From positions 1 to 64,000 of the forward strand of contig NZ_DASUSQ010000145.1 in assembly GCF_036375055.1 (NCBI RefSeq): a stretch of DNA of 64,000 nt. The letters run 5' to 3'. The stretch is from Umezawaea sp036375055 (GTDB taxonomy: Bacteria; Actinomycetota; Actinomycetes; Mycobacteriales; Pseudonocardiaceae). Below the pieces are notes generated by a model, which was given only the letters and a program-made list of their open reading frames with translations, was not told the origin of the DNA and ran no database searches. The first letter of the stretch is position 1. Every line of letters starts with the position of its first letter. The position numbers were made by a program, and so were the translations under genes. Positions 51,529 to 58,931 of this stretch are shown in pieces.

Positions 51529-52632
51529 ATGGCCGACATGGTCGAGGCAGTCCCTGTCTCGTTCGAAGCGCTCGAACTGATCCCACCCCTGCGGGCGGCC
51601 TTGGACGGCACGGGACCCGCCGTGGTGCCGGTACCGGTCGGACAGGTCGTGGCGCCCGTTCCGCTGGACGGCTGGGAGCGGGAGACGGCGTTGGTGATCA
51701 CCACCTCCGGGTCGACCGGTGTACCGAAGTCGGTGTTGCTGTCGGCGTCGGCGCTCCGGGCGTCCGCCGAGGCGACGCACGCTCGGTTGGGCGGGCCGGG
51801 GCGGTGGTTGTTGGCGTTGCCCGCGACGCACATCGCGGGTGTGCAGGTGCTGGTTCGGTCGCTGGTGGCGGGGACGTCGCCCGCCGTGCTGGATCTCGCG
51901 CCGGGGTTTCGGGCTGAGCGGTTCGCCGAGGTCGCGCGGCCGTTGTTGGCGACGTCGGGGCCGCACTACACGGCGTTGGTGCCCACCCAACTGGCTCGGC
52001 TGGTGGCCGAGGACGTGTCGGTGTTGAAGGAGTTCGACGGTGTGCTGCTCGGTGGTGCGGCGACACCGAGACCGCTGCTGGACGCGGCGTTGGCGGCCGG
52101 GGTGCGGGTCGTGACCACGTACGGGATGAGCGAGACCGCCGGTGGGTGCGTGTACGACGGGGTGCCGCTCGACGGGGTTGAGGTGAGGCTCGTCGACGGG
52201 CGGATCGAGGTGGCCGGGCCGACGTTGGCGTTGGGGTACCGGGGGGAGCGGTTCGCTGACGGGTGGTTCCGGACCGGTGATCTCGGGCGGTTCCGGGTGG
52301 ACGGGACGCTGGAGGTGCTGGGGCGGGCGGACGACGTGATCGTCACCGGTGGCGAGAAGGTGCCCCCGGTGCTGGTGGAACGGGCTCTGGCGGGTGTGCC
52401 GGGAGTGCGGGAGGTGTGCGTGGTCGGGGTGCCGGACCCCGAGTGGGGGCAGGTGGTCGTGGCCGCGGTGGTTGCCGGTGGGGTGGCGCCGTCCGAGGAG
52501 GTGTTGCGGGAGGTCGTGCGAGCGGCCGTCGGACGGGCGGCCGTGCCCAAGCGCGTGCTGTTCCTGCCGGAACTGCCCACGCGTGGTCCTGGAAAGGTCG
52601 ACCGCGCCGCGGTGGCCCGCTCGTTCGGGTGA
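51529..52632 (+). CDS. menE: o-Succinylbenzoate-CoA ligase
   Basis: 367 residues of the adenylate-forming family, activating o-succinylbenzoate with CoA. Seen: TALVITTSGSTGVPKSVLLS (P-loop), LALPATHIAGVQVLVRSLVA, GVRVVTTYGMSETAGGCVYD, GWFRTGDLGRFRVDGTLEVL and the C-terminal catalytic Lys region LPTRGPGKVDRAAVARSF. It is shorter than typical MenE (~450) but matches the compact actinobacterial form. ATG at 51529. Confidence 0.9.
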   Translation: MADMVEAVPVSFEALELIPPLRAALDGTGPAVVPVPVGQVVAPVPLDGWERETALVITTSGSTGVPKSVLLSASALRASAEATHARLGGPGRWLLALPATHIAGVQVLVRSLVAGTSPAVLDLAPGFRAERFAEVARPLLATSGPHYTALVPTQLARLVAEDVSVLKEFDGVLLGGAATPRPLLDAALAAGVRVVTTYGMSETAGGCVYDGVPLDGVEVRLVDGRIEVAGPTLALGYRGERFADGWFRTGDLGRFRVDGTLEVLGRADDVIVTGGEKVPPVLVERALAGVPGVREVCVVGVPDPEWGQVVVAAVVAGGVAPSEEVLREVVRAAVGRAAVPKRVLFLPELPTRGPGKVDRAAVARSFG

Positions 52633-52674
52633 CTCCGCCTGCGCGGGCGGTCGGGCCCCGCTTGGCTCTGGCGA

Positions 52675-53421
52675 ATGACGAGACGCCTGCTGGTGATCAT
52701 CGTGGTGCTGCTGGCCGTGGCACAGGTCATTCCCGCGCAGGCCGCGACCGCGGCGAGCCTGCACCGGGTCTACGCCACTCGTGAAGGTCTGGTCGGCGGC
52801 ACCACGGCGAACGGTCACGTGATCAAGGACCGCGACCACTTCGTCGCCCTGCCGTCGCGGCGGGGACTGGCCGGGCGCGACTCGGGCGACCGCACCGTGC
52901 GCGTGTGCGCGAACAACGGCCGCTGCGAGTGGGCACCGGTCTGGGACGTCGGGCCGTGGAACGTGAAGGACGACTACTGGAACGACAGCCGGGAGATGTG
53001 GACCGACCTGCCCGTCGGGAAGCCTCAGGCGCAGGCGGCCTTCGAGGACGGTCACAACGGTGGGAAGGACCAGTTCGGGCGCAAGGTCGGGAACCCGGCG
53101 GCGATCGACCTGGCCGACGGCACGTTCTGGGACGGGCTGCGGTTGACGACCAACTCGTGGGTCACGGTGCAGTTCCTGTGGACCGGATCGGCGCCGCACG
53201 GGACCGTGCGCGCGCTGTCGGTGGTGCGCAACGCGCCCCGCGACTCCGCGACCGAGGTGGGGTTGGCGGCCCCGTACGCGCGGGTGCCGCTGGCGTGTTC
53301 CGTGGACGGTGAGAGCGCCACGGGTACCGAGGGGACGTCGACCACCTGGTACCGGCTGTCGACCGGCAAGTACCTGGGTGCCGCGCACATCGCCGGAGCA
53401 CCGGCCGTGGACGCGTGCTGA
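52675..53421 (+). CDS. Secreted protein with RlpA/expansin-like double-psi beta-barrel domain
   Basis: 248 residues with a signal peptide (RRLLVIIVVLLAVAQVIPAQ, cleavage near AQAATA). The mature part starts LHRVYATREGLVGGTTANGH and contains VRVCANNGRCEWAPVWDVGP and WNVKDDYWNDSREMWTDLP, then GNPAAIDLADGTFWDGL. This is the pattern of actinobacterial secreted double-psi barrel proteins of the RlpA/expansin superfamily, with paired cysteines. A small C-terminal SH3-like tail ends in Cys. Possible cell-wall binding; enzymatic activity not shown. It lies 42 bp after menE. Confidence 0.75.
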   Translation: MTRRLLVIIVVLLAVAQVIPAQAATAASLHRVYATREGLVGGTTANGHVIKDRDHFVALPSRRGLAGRDSGDRTVRVCANNGRCEWAPVWDVGPWNVKDDYWNDSREMWTDLPVGKPQAQAAFEDGHNGGKDQFGRKVGNPAAIDLADGTFWDGLRLTTNSWVTVQFLWTGSAPHGTVRALSVVRNAPRDSATEVGLAAPYARVPLACSVDGESATGTEGTSTTWYRLSTGKYLGAAHIAGAPAVDAC

Positions 53422-53569
53422 CACGGGTTCGCCGCACGACGGACCGCGCCGCTCCTCGCGGGTGGCCGCCGTGCGGTTCGTGGGGGCCCAGGCAGTGAGG
53501 AGGTCGTGCGCGGGGGACGGTGGTGGGGAGCGTGCGATGTGGTCCCCCGTCCGCAGTGGTCAGAGGGTC

Positions 53570-54460
53570 ATGGCCGAAGATGACCCCATGGCCACAGTCA
53601 CCCAGTGGGTTGAGGGAACTCGTCCGCGCACACTGCCCAACTCGATCGCTCCGGTGCTGGTCGGCGCGGGCGCCGCGCAGAACATCGACGCGTTCTCGCT
53701 CCCCATGTCGCTGCTGGCGCTGGTGGTGTCCATCGCGTTGCAGATCGGGGTGAACTTCGCCAACGACTACTCCGACGGCATCCGCGGGACGGACGACCAC
53801 CGGGTCGGGCCGTTCCGGCTGGTCGGGTCGGGTGCGGCTGACCCGAAGACGGTGCGGAACGCGGCGTTCGCGTGCCTCGGCGTCGCGTCGCTCGCGGGGA
53901 TCGTGCTGATCGCGATGTCCGGGTACTGGTGGCTCGTGGCGTTCGGGGTGCTGTGCATCGCGGGTGCCTGGTTCTACACCGGCGGGTCGAAGCCGTACGG
54001 GTACTCCGGGTTCGGGGAAGTGGCGGTGTTCCTGTTCTTCGGGCCCGCCGGGGTGCTGGGCACGCTGTTCGTGCAGACCGGTGAGGTGACCGGGATCGGC
54101 ATCGGGGCCGCTGTGGCGGTCGGGTGCTTCTCGACGGCGGTGCTGGTGGCGAACAACCTGCGGGACATCCCGACCGACACGAAGTCGGGGAAGCGGACGC
54201 TGGCCGTCCTCCTCGGCGACAAGGACACCCGGCGGCTCTACCTGGCGCTGGTGGTGGCGCCGTTCCTCATCACGCTGGTGATCGGCGTCCGCGTGCCGGG
54301 CACGCTGCTCGGGCTGCTGGCGCTGCCGCTCGCCGTGCTCGGTGCTCGGCGGGTGGTGCGGGGGATGACCGGTCTGCACCTGATCCCGGTGCTGCGGGAC
54401 ACGGGTCTGGCGATGCTGCTGTGGGCCGCCGTGGTCGGTGGCGCGCTGATGGTGAGCTGA
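53570..54460 (+). CDS. menA: 1,4-dihydroxy-2-naphthoate polyprenyltransferase
   Basis: 296 residues from ATG at 53570 (ATG at 53588 is an alternative). UbiA-family integral membrane prenyltransferase with ~8-9 helices that attaches the polyprenyl chain to DHNA to form demethylmenaquinone. The aspartate-rich motifs are QIGVNFANDYSDGIRGTDDH and VLVANNLRDIPTDTKSGKRT. The opening TQWVEGTRPRTLPNSIAPVL is typical of MenA. Its tail substrate should come from the polyprenyl synthase at 18.5 kb. Confidence 0.94.
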   Translation: MAEDDPMATVTQWVEGTRPRTLPNSIAPVLVGAGAAQNIDAFSLPMSLLALVVSIALQIGVNFANDYSDGIRGTDDHRVGPFRLVGSGAADPKTVRNAAFACLGVASLAGIVLIAMSGYWWLVAFGVLCIAGAWFYTGGSKPYGYSGFGEVAVFLFFGPAGVLGTLFVQTGEVTGIGIGAAVAVGCFSTAVLVANNLRDIPTDTKSGKRTLAVLLGDKDTRRLYLALVVAPFLITLVIGVRVPGTLLGLLALPLAVLGARRVVRGMTGLHLIPVLRDTGLAMLLWAAVVGGALMVS

Positions 54461-54544
54461 TCCGCCTACCGTCCCGAGGCCGGGTGAGGTTGAGCCGCGC
54501 CGCTGGTCGTGCTGGCGGCGGGATGGCGATCAGCGGGTCGCCAG

Positions 54545-54644
54545 GGTCGAGCCGTGCCGCCGGCCGCGAGGTCGAGCCGTAACGCTGGCCGCAAGGTCGA
54601 GCCGTAACGCTGGCCGCGAGGATGCGCCGTGCCGCTGGCCGCTC
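54545..54644. repeat. 25-bp tandem repeat, four copies, downstream of menA
   Basis: Unit GGTCGAGCCGTAACGCTGGC plus CGCGA, at 54545, 54570, 54595 and 54620. Copies 2 and 3 differ by one base near the end; the outer copies are more diverged. Copy 4 also forms the left arm of the terminator at 54626-54659. Confidence 0.85.
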
Positions 54645-54659
54645 GACCAGCGGCACGGC
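54626..54659. terminator. Hairpin terminator between menA and the convergent gene
   Basis: GCCGTGCCGCTGG (54626-54638) and CCAGCGGCACGGC (54647-54659), a perfect 13-bp stem with an 8-nt loop. Confidence 0.8.
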
Positions 54660-54719
54660 AGAGCTGAACCGCCGGCCGATCCCACACCCGCGAGCTAGCC
54701 GGCCGTCGCTGTCGATGAA

Positions 54720-55118
54720 CTACCACGCGTCCTCGGTGATGGCGATCTGTTCGTCGTCGTCATCGTCACGCCGCCGCCGCACGGGCGGGGGCGGGGGTGC
54801 TTCGCCCAGGCAGAGGGCGGCGATGTGTTCGCGGTCGGCGTCCAGGGCCGCGCGCACGCCCTGGTCGTGGCCCGCTTCGCCGCTGAGGACCTGGCGCCAG
54901 CTCAGGTGGCCGCCCGCGATCCTGCGCTGCAACGCCTGGAGCGCCATCGACGCCGCGGGCGACTTGGCGAACGCGATCACCCTGCGGATGTCCTCCGCCG
55001 AGGGTTCGCGGCCCGCCGCGCGCAGTTTCTCCGCCTGGCGCATGGACTTCTCGGCGTCGGCGATCGACCTGGCCAAGACGTCCTCGGCCGCCAACACCTC
55101 CGCGGTCCGCCAACTCAC
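54720..55118 (-). CDS. Hypothetical helical protein with acidic tail
   Basis: 132 residues from GTG at 55118 with AAGGGGA nearby. The first ~95 residues are predicted mostly helical (ARSIADAEKSMRQAEKLRAA, IRRVIAFAKSPAASMALQAL, QVLSGEAGHDQGVRAALDAD). Then follow PPPPPVRRRR, a DDDDDE run and AITEDAW. No recognised family. Codon use and the terminators on either side suggest a real gene. It is co-directional with, and 60 bp after, the cysteine desulfhydrase, but a hairpin separates them. Confidence 0.7.
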   Translation of the reverse strand: MSWRTAEVLAAEDVLARSIADAEKSMRQAEKLRAAGREPSAEDIRRVIAFAKSPAASMALQALQRRIAGGHLSWRQVLSGEAGHDQGVRAALDADREHIAALCLGEAPPPPPVRRRRDDDDDEQIAITEDAW

Positions 55119-55137
55119 CGAGAATCCCCTTCCGACT

Positions 55138-55166
55138 GGACACCTGCTGCGACGCAGCAGGTGTCC
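55138..55166 (-). terminator. Hairpin terminator after the cysteine desulfhydrase gene
   Basis: GGACACCTGCTGC (55138-55150) and GCAGCAGGTGTCC (55154-55166) with a GAC loop. A perfect 13-bp stem, 13 bp after the stop. Confidence 0.8.
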
Positions 55167-55178
55167 GTCCCGTTCCCG

Positions 55179-56267
55179 CTACCAGGCACCGGTGCGGCGG
55201 AACTTCTCCAACCGCTCCAGGTGGGGTGCGAGGTCCATGTCCTGGGCGGCCACCCAACCGTCGTCGTAGTAGGTGTTGGCGTACCGCTCACCGCCGTCGC
55301 AGAGCAGCGTGACGACGCTGCCGCGCGCCCGCGACGCCCGCATCTCGGCGATGATCTGGAACGCGCCCCACAGGTTCGTGCCGGTCGAGCCGCCGACCCT
55401 GCGGCCGAGGACGGCCTCGACGTGCCGGATGACGGCGATGGACGCGGCGTCCGGCACCTTGATCATCCGGTCGATGACCTGGCCGACGAACGACGGTTCG
55501 ACGCGCGGCCGTCCGATGCCCTCGATGCGGGAACCGCGGGTGCCGACGAGGGTCGGGTCGCTGTCGCGCCACGCGTCGAAGAACACCGAGTGCTCCGGGT
55601 CCACGACCGCGAGGCGGGTCTTCAGCCTGCGGTAGTGGATGAAGCGGCCGATGGTCGCGCTGGTGCCGCCGGTGCCCGCTCCTACGACGACCCAGTCCGG
55701 TTCCGGCGTCGCCTCCAGCTCCATCTGCTGGAAGATCGACTCGGCGATGTTGTTGTTGCCCCGCCAGTCGGTGGCGCGCTCGGCGTGCGTGAACTGGTCC
55801 ATGTAGTGGCCGTTCAGCTCGGCGGCGAGGCGGCGAGACTCGTCGTAGATGGCGCCCGGCTCGTCCACGAAGTGGCACCTGCCGTCCTGGCGCTCGATCA
55901 GGGCGATCTTCTCCGGACTGGTCGAGCGGGGCATGACCGCGATGAACGGCAGCCCCAGCAGCCGGGCGAAGTACGCCTCCGACACGGCCGTCGAACCGGA
56001 CGAGGCCTCGATGACCGGCGTGCCGCCGACGACCCACCCGTTGCAGATCGCGTACAGGAACAGCGACCGGGCGAGGCGGTGCTTCAACGAGCCGGTCGGG
56101 TGGGTCGACTCGTCCTTCAGGTACAGGTCGATGCCCCATTCGAGGGGCAGCGGGAAGTGGAGCAGGTGCGTGTCGGCACTGCGGTTCGCGTCGGCGTCGA
56201 TGATCCGGACGGCCTCGCGGACCCAGTCCCTGGTGCGGCTGCAACATCGGTCAAGGGAAATGGTCAC
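55179..56267 (-). CDS. cds1: PLP-dependent L-cysteine desulfhydrase (Cds1-like)
   Basis: 362 residues from GTG at 56267. Fold-type II PLP enzyme. The PLP lysine lies in DESTHPTGSLKHRLARSLF, the substrate loop is EASSGSTAVSEAYFARLLG and the glycine-rich phosphate loop is VVGAGTGGTSATIGRF. The start (ISLDRCCSRTRDWVREAVRI) and extended C-terminal half resemble mycobacterial Cds1 (Rv3684), which releases H2S from cysteine, rather than CysK/CysM (recalled, not aligned). Divergent from the ADP-ribosylglycohydrolase gene with 33 bp between the starts. Confidence 0.82.
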   Translation of the reverse strand: MTISLDRCCSRTRDWVREAVRIIDADANRSADTHLLHFPLPLEWGIDLYLKDESTHPTGSLKHRLARSLFLYAICNGWVVGGTPVIEASSGSTAVSEAYFARLLGLPFIAVMPRSTSPEKIALIERQDGRCHFVDEPGAIYDESRRLAAELNGHYMDQFTHAERATDWRGNNNIAESIFQQMELEATPEPDWVVVGAGTGGTSATIGRFIHYRRLKTRLAVVDPEHSVFFDAWRDSDPTLVGTRGSRIEGIGRPRVEPSFVGQVIDRMIKVPDAASIAVIRHVEAVLGRRVGGSTGTNLWGAFQIIAEMRASRARGSVVTLLCDGGERYANTYYDDGWVAAQDMDLAPHLERLEKFRRTGAW

Positions 56268-56300
56268 GGCGCACGATAACTTCGAGGACACTGGTCCGCC

Positions 56301-57287
56301 GTGGACAAGTTTCGCGGGTCACTTCTCGCAGGCGCCGTCGGGGACGCCCTGGGCGGGGCCGTCGAGTTCGAGCACATCGACGCCATCCGCGCCCGCTTCG
56401 GCCCCGACGGCCTGACCGACTTCGCCCCGGCCTACGGCAAGGTCGGCGCGATCACGGACGACACGCAGATGACGCTCTTCACCCTCGAGGGGTTGGTCAT
56501 CGCCAGGAAGCACGGGACGGACCCGCTGTGGGACGTGCGGGCCGCGTACGGGCGGTGGCTGCACACCCAGGGTGGCCCCCCGGTGCGGGCCGAGGGGTGG
56601 CTGCTGGACGAGCCGGGACTGTTCTCGCAGCGTGCGCCGGGTACGACGTGCCTCGGGGCGCTGTACGACAGGGACGCCTTCGGGACCACCAGCGACCACA
56701 TCAACAACTCCAAGGGCTGCGGCGGGGTGATGCGGGCGGCGCCCGTCGCCCTGTGGTCCGAGGACGTGGACGAGGTGTTCGCGCTGGCCGCGGGCACCGC
56801 CGCCATCACGCACGGGCATCCGAGCGGGTTCCTGTCGGCCGGGGTGCTGGCGGTGATCGTGCAGCAGGTGCTGGCCGGGGCTTCGGTGCTGGAGGCCGCC
56901 GCCGAGGCGCGGGAGGAGCTGATCCGGTGGGACGAGCACGAGGAGCAGCTGGAGCTGTTGGACCTGGCCGTGCAGCTGGGGAGTCGGGGGAAGCGGCCCA
57001 CCCCGGAGTTGATCGAGACCCTGTTCGGTGGGGGGTGGGTCGGGGAAGAGGCCCTGGCCATCGGGTTGTTGGCGGCGTTGGCCGGGGAGTCGTTGGAGGA
57101 CGGGTTGTTGATCGCGGTCAACATATCCGGTGACAGTGATTCGACCGGGTCTATTTGCGGGAATATTCTCGGGGCTCGGGACGGGGTGGAGGGCATTCCT
57201 TCGCGGTGGCTGGAAGGGGTGGAGATGGTGGACCTGTTGCACCGGTCCGCTGACGAGGCCGCTGGGACCTTTGGGGTTTACGGGTGA
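56301..57287 (+). CDS. ADP-ribosylglycohydrolase-family protein
   Basis: 328 residues of the ARH/DraG superfamily. Binuclear Mg site motifs are present: GAVGDALGGAVEFEHID near the N-terminus, GAITDDTQMTLFTLEGL (TDDT) and the C-terminal NISGDSDSTGSICGNILGA (DSDSTG). Family members remove ADP-ribose from proteins or nucleic acids; the target here is unknown. GTG start. Nothing upstream resembles a DraT partner. The divergent Cds1 gene shares the promoter region. Confidence 0.88.
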   Translation: MDKFRGSLLAGAVGDALGGAVEFEHIDAIRARFGPDGLTDFAPAYGKVGAITDDTQMTLFTLEGLVIARKHGTDPLWDVRAAYGRWLHTQGGPPVRAEGWLLDEPGLFSQRAPGTTCLGALYDRDAFGTTSDHINNSKGCGGVMRAAPVALWSEDVDEVFALAAGTAAITHGHPSGFLSAGVLAVIVQQVLAGASVLEAAAEAREELIRWDEHEEQLELLDLAVQLGSRGKRPTPELIETLFGGGWVGEEALAIGLLAALAGESLEDGLLIAVNISGDSDSTGSICGNILGARDGVEGIPSRWLEGVEMVDLLHRSADEAAGTFGVYG

Positions 57288-57506
57288 GGGCTGGGCGGTT
57301 CCGGCGAATCGGGTAGCTGCCGGTCCCAGCGGGGTGGCCGGTGTGACTCGGGGACCCCTCGATGTGACCCTGTGATCGGACTCAAGGGCAGGTGGTGGCC
57401 ACCTGCCGGTCTACCGGGGCAAGGGACAGATCCCCCGAGCAAGATCGGCCTCGGTTCAGGGAAAGCTCGTGGCTCGCTTTTGTCGTGGGTCGCCTTTGTT
57501 GGGGCT

Positions 57507-57764
57507 TCAGGCGGTTTCGCCCCTCAGTTGGGCTCGCAGGCGGTCGCGTTCCGCCTTGCGGACCGCTCCGCGTTCGTTGAGGCCCTCGGCCACTCGGGTG
57601 CGCATGCCGCGCAGCACGAAGAGGGACAGCGGCAGGGCTACCACCACGCCTACTGCCATCGCCACGAGCAGCGGGACGTTGACGAGCATGAGCAGCGCCA
57701 TGACCACCGCGACCATGCCCAGTCGCGCCAGCACGTACAGCGTCACATCTCTACCCAGGTGCAC
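57507..57764 (-). CDS. DUF4229-type small membrane protein
   Basis: 85 residues, two helices (LARLGMVAVVMALLMLVNVP and AMAVGVVVALPLSLFVLR) followed by a charged RTRVAEGLNERGAVRKAERD segment, the usual form of DUF4229 proteins near men genes in actinobacteria (recalled). Function unknown. It lies 11 bp downstream of the Lrp-type regulator and likely shares its transcript. The 219 bp between this stop and the ADP-ribosylglycohydrolase stop shows no gene. Confidence 0.75.
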   Translation of the reverse strand: MHLGRDVTLYVLARLGMVAVVMALLMLVNVPLLVAMAVGVVVALPLSLFVLRGMRTRVAEGLNERGAVRKAERDRLRAQLRGETA

Positions 57765-57775
57765 GGTTCCCCAGG

Positions 57776-58252
57776 TTACGCGCCGCCGTCCCCCGGTTCG
57801 AACGCCGCGTCCGAGGTGTTGGGGCGGCCCTCGAAGCGCGTGGAGAGCACGACGGTCGTCCTGGTCCTCGCCACACCGGGGATGCGGCGCAGGCGGCCCA
57901 GCGCGCGTTCCAGGTCGTCCACGGTGGCCACCCGCACCTTGACGATGAACGACTCGTCGCCCGCCACCCGGTAGCAGGACTCGACCTCGATCAAGCCCGC
58001 CAGCTCCAGGGCGATGTCGTCGTCGTCGGCCGTGTCGGTCGGGTGGATGCCCACCAGGGCCGTTACGCCCAGGCCCACGGCGCTGGGGTCCACGACGGCG
58101 TGGTAGCCGACGATGACGCCGGTGGCCTCCAGCTTGCCCACGCGCTCGTGCACCGCGGACGCCGAGAGGCCGACCTTGCGGCCCAGGTCGGCGTAGGTGG
58201 CTCGGCCGTTCTCGCGCAGCGCGGCGATGATTTGACGATCAAGAGCGTCCAC
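57776..58252 (-). CDS. Lrp/AsnC-family transcriptional regulator
   Basis: 158 residues. N-terminal HTH (VDALDRQIIAALRENGRATY, then GLSASAVHERVGKLEATGVI) and a RAM domain (GVTALVGIHPTDTADDDDIA, CYRVAGDESFIVKVRVATVD, RTRTTVVLSTRFEGRPN). Shares fold and layout with the regulator at 10.6 kb but is not a close copy. GTG start. The target is not apparent; it heads a two-gene unit with the DUF4229 gene and is divergent from bldC. Confidence 0.9.
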   Translation of the reverse strand: MDALDRQIIAALRENGRATYADLGRKVGLSASAVHERVGKLEATGVIVGYHAVVDPSAVGLGVTALVGIHPTDTADDDDIALELAGLIEVESCYRVAGDESFIVKVRVATVDDLERALGRLRRIPGVARTRTTVVLSTRFEGRPNTSDAAFEPGDGGA

Positions 58253-58396
58253 CGGACAAGACTAGGCCCTACCTGCGGGATGTCCGAACCGCGAACTTCG
58301 TCCCTTACTCCCTCTTTACCATCACCCAAGTGTTCGAGTACCTGACGGGTGAGATGCCACGATGCGGGCGGTAAGTCTGATCTGAGGAGGACGATC

Positions 58397-58627
58397 GTGA
58401 CCGCGTCCATGCAGGTAACTCGTCAAAGCGGCCCGGAACGGCTGCTCACGCCAGGTGAAGTGGCCAACCTGTTCCGCGTCGACCCGAAGACGGTGACCCG
58501 CTGGGCCACCGCGGGCCGGATCGGGTCGATCCGCACGCCCGGCGGCCACCGCAGGTTCCGGGAGTCCGAGGTCCAGGCGCTGCTGTCCGAGCTCACCACC
58601 GAAGCTACCGAACCGGTGCGTCACTGA
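58397..58627 (+). CDS. bldC: BldC-type MerR-like developmental regulator
   Basis: 76 residues from GTG at 58397, with GAGGAGG six bases upstream. Almost the whole protein is the MerR-like winged helix: LLTPGEVANLFRVDPKTVTR, WATAGRIGSIRTPGGHRRFR, ESEVQALLSEL. In Streptomyces BldC binds direct repeats and delays sporulation onset; it is one of the best conserved short actinobacterial regulators (family knowledge). No effector domain. The upstream frame continuing to 58349 has no ribosome-binding site. Confidence 0.93.
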   Translation: MTASMQVTRQSGPERLLTPGEVANLFRVDPKTVTRWATAGRIGSIRTPGGHRRFRESEVQALLSELTTEATEPVRH

Positions 58628-58685
58628 ACACGTCCCGTACGTACTCCTAGTCACGAGTAATGTCGTGGCAAAGGAGGTGGCGACC

Positions 58686-58871
58686 ATGCTGTACGTGCTC
58701 GCGGCGATCGGTGCGCTCACCGTGTTCATGCTGCTCTGGAAAGCGTTCGGGCCCGGCAGGCTCGAAACCGCTCCTCGTGGTCGGGTCATCGCACCCGACG
58801 ACGACCCGGACTTCCTCCGGAAGCTCGGCGAGCAGACGAAACGCCCTCCTGAGGAGGGCAAGGACTCCTGA
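58686..58871 (+). CDS. Small single-pass membrane protein
   Basis: 61 residues from ATG at 58686, chosen because AAAGGAGGT sits at 7-base spacing; a GTG at 58665 precedes that site and is unlikely. One N-terminal helix (MLYVLAAIGALTVFMLLWKA) and a short cytoplasmic tail (RGRVIAPDDDPDFLRKLGEQ, TKRPPEEGKDS). Homologues with the DDDPDFLRxL tail are common near bldC in actinobacteria as far as I recall. No function known. Confidence 0.75.
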   Translation: MLYVLAAIGALTVFMLLWKAFGPGRLETAPRGRVIAPDDDPDFLRKLGEQTKRPPEEGKDS

Positions 58872-58873
58872 TA

Positions 58874-58917
58874 CGAGCGTGGGCCCCCGGCGAGGAGTCG
58901 CCAGGGGCCCGCGCTCG
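58874..58917. terminator. Hairpin terminator between the small membrane gene and the EspI-like gene
   Basis: Long imperfect stem (CGAGCG, GGGCCCC and CGGCGA on the left, complements on the right at 58898-58917) with a GGA loop; three base pairs after the stop. Confidence 0.75.
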
Positions 58918-58931
58918 GTCGGGACCGTCCG

